From assembly GCF_039555335.1 (NCBI RefSeq), contig NC_092646.1, forward strand, positions 23,934,893-23,998,892: 64,000 nucleotides of DNA, in the 5' to 3' direction. Every line of letters starts with the position of its first letter. The stretch's first letter is position 1. The translations under genes and the position numbers were made by a program. The notes below the pieces were generated by a model. It was not told the DNA's origin, did not search any database, and worked only from the letters and a program-made list of their open reading frames with translations. This document shows positions 63,981 through 64,000 of the stretch, one piece after another. Origin of the DNA: Amphiura filiformis. Lineage: Eukaryota > Echinodermata > Ophiuroidea > Amphilepidida > Amphiuridae.

Positions 63981-64000
63981 ATGACTTTGTGTCACTGAGC

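Overview
The window is animal (metazoan) genomic DNA. It has spliced genes with GT-AG introns, about 62% A+T by eye, and very dense small inverted-repeat transposons. The proteins and the repeat style suggest a marine invertebrate, most likely an ambulacrarian deuterostome (echinoderm or hemichordate). That placement is an inference with low to moderate confidence. There is no sign of bacterial or organellar DNA.

Four protein-coding genes can be supported, in this order. (1) BRIX1, the ribosome-biogenesis factor, is on the minus strand from 30592 down to 6635. It has nine coding exons that join in frame to 307 codons. (2) A two-exon plus-strand gene at 11861-14009 lies inside the last BRIX1 intron, antisense to it. 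It encodes a 546-residue protein with an N-terminal TKL-type protein kinase domain, a candidate myristoylation site, and a C-terminal NHL-type beta-propeller. This is the most unusual gene here. (3) PAIP1, the poly(A)-binding-protein partner, is on the plus strand from 33555 to 44383. It has ten coding exons; the first needs a one-base correction to stay open. (4) The 3' four exons of a YJU2/CCDC94/CCDC130-type splicing factor are on the minus strand, 62986 down to 58196; its 5' exons lie beyond the window. BRIX1 and PAIP1 are divergent with about 3 kb between them. PAIP1 and the YJU2-family gene are convergent, with about 14 kb of repeat-rich DNA between them.

The rest is a layered repeat landscape. 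At least six non-autonomous hAT-like elements have exact or near-exact 8-bp target duplications. Four palindromic elements have TTAA ends (piggyBac/Kolobok type). Several elements are flanked by TA (Tc1/mariner type), including a decayed mariner nested inside another inverted-repeat element. A palindromic family ending in GGAATAGCCCA occurs about ten times. There are also tRNA-derived SINEs, a 5'-truncated LINE reverse transcriptase, a Penelope-like endonuclease tail, a broken ubiquitin-specific-protease pseudogene, and a cysteine-rich multicopy gene fragment.

Tandem arrays are prominent. They include a ~105-bp array between 153-bp direct repeats (1028-1954), a ~110-bp array carrying two transposon insertions (3871-5560), and a 34-bp/65-bp satellite (21562-24770) that surrounds a 44-nt BRIX1 coding exon. 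Immediately downstream of BRIX1 exon 8, three decayed tandem copies of that exon's 3' half retain or have lost splice donors (14707-14962).
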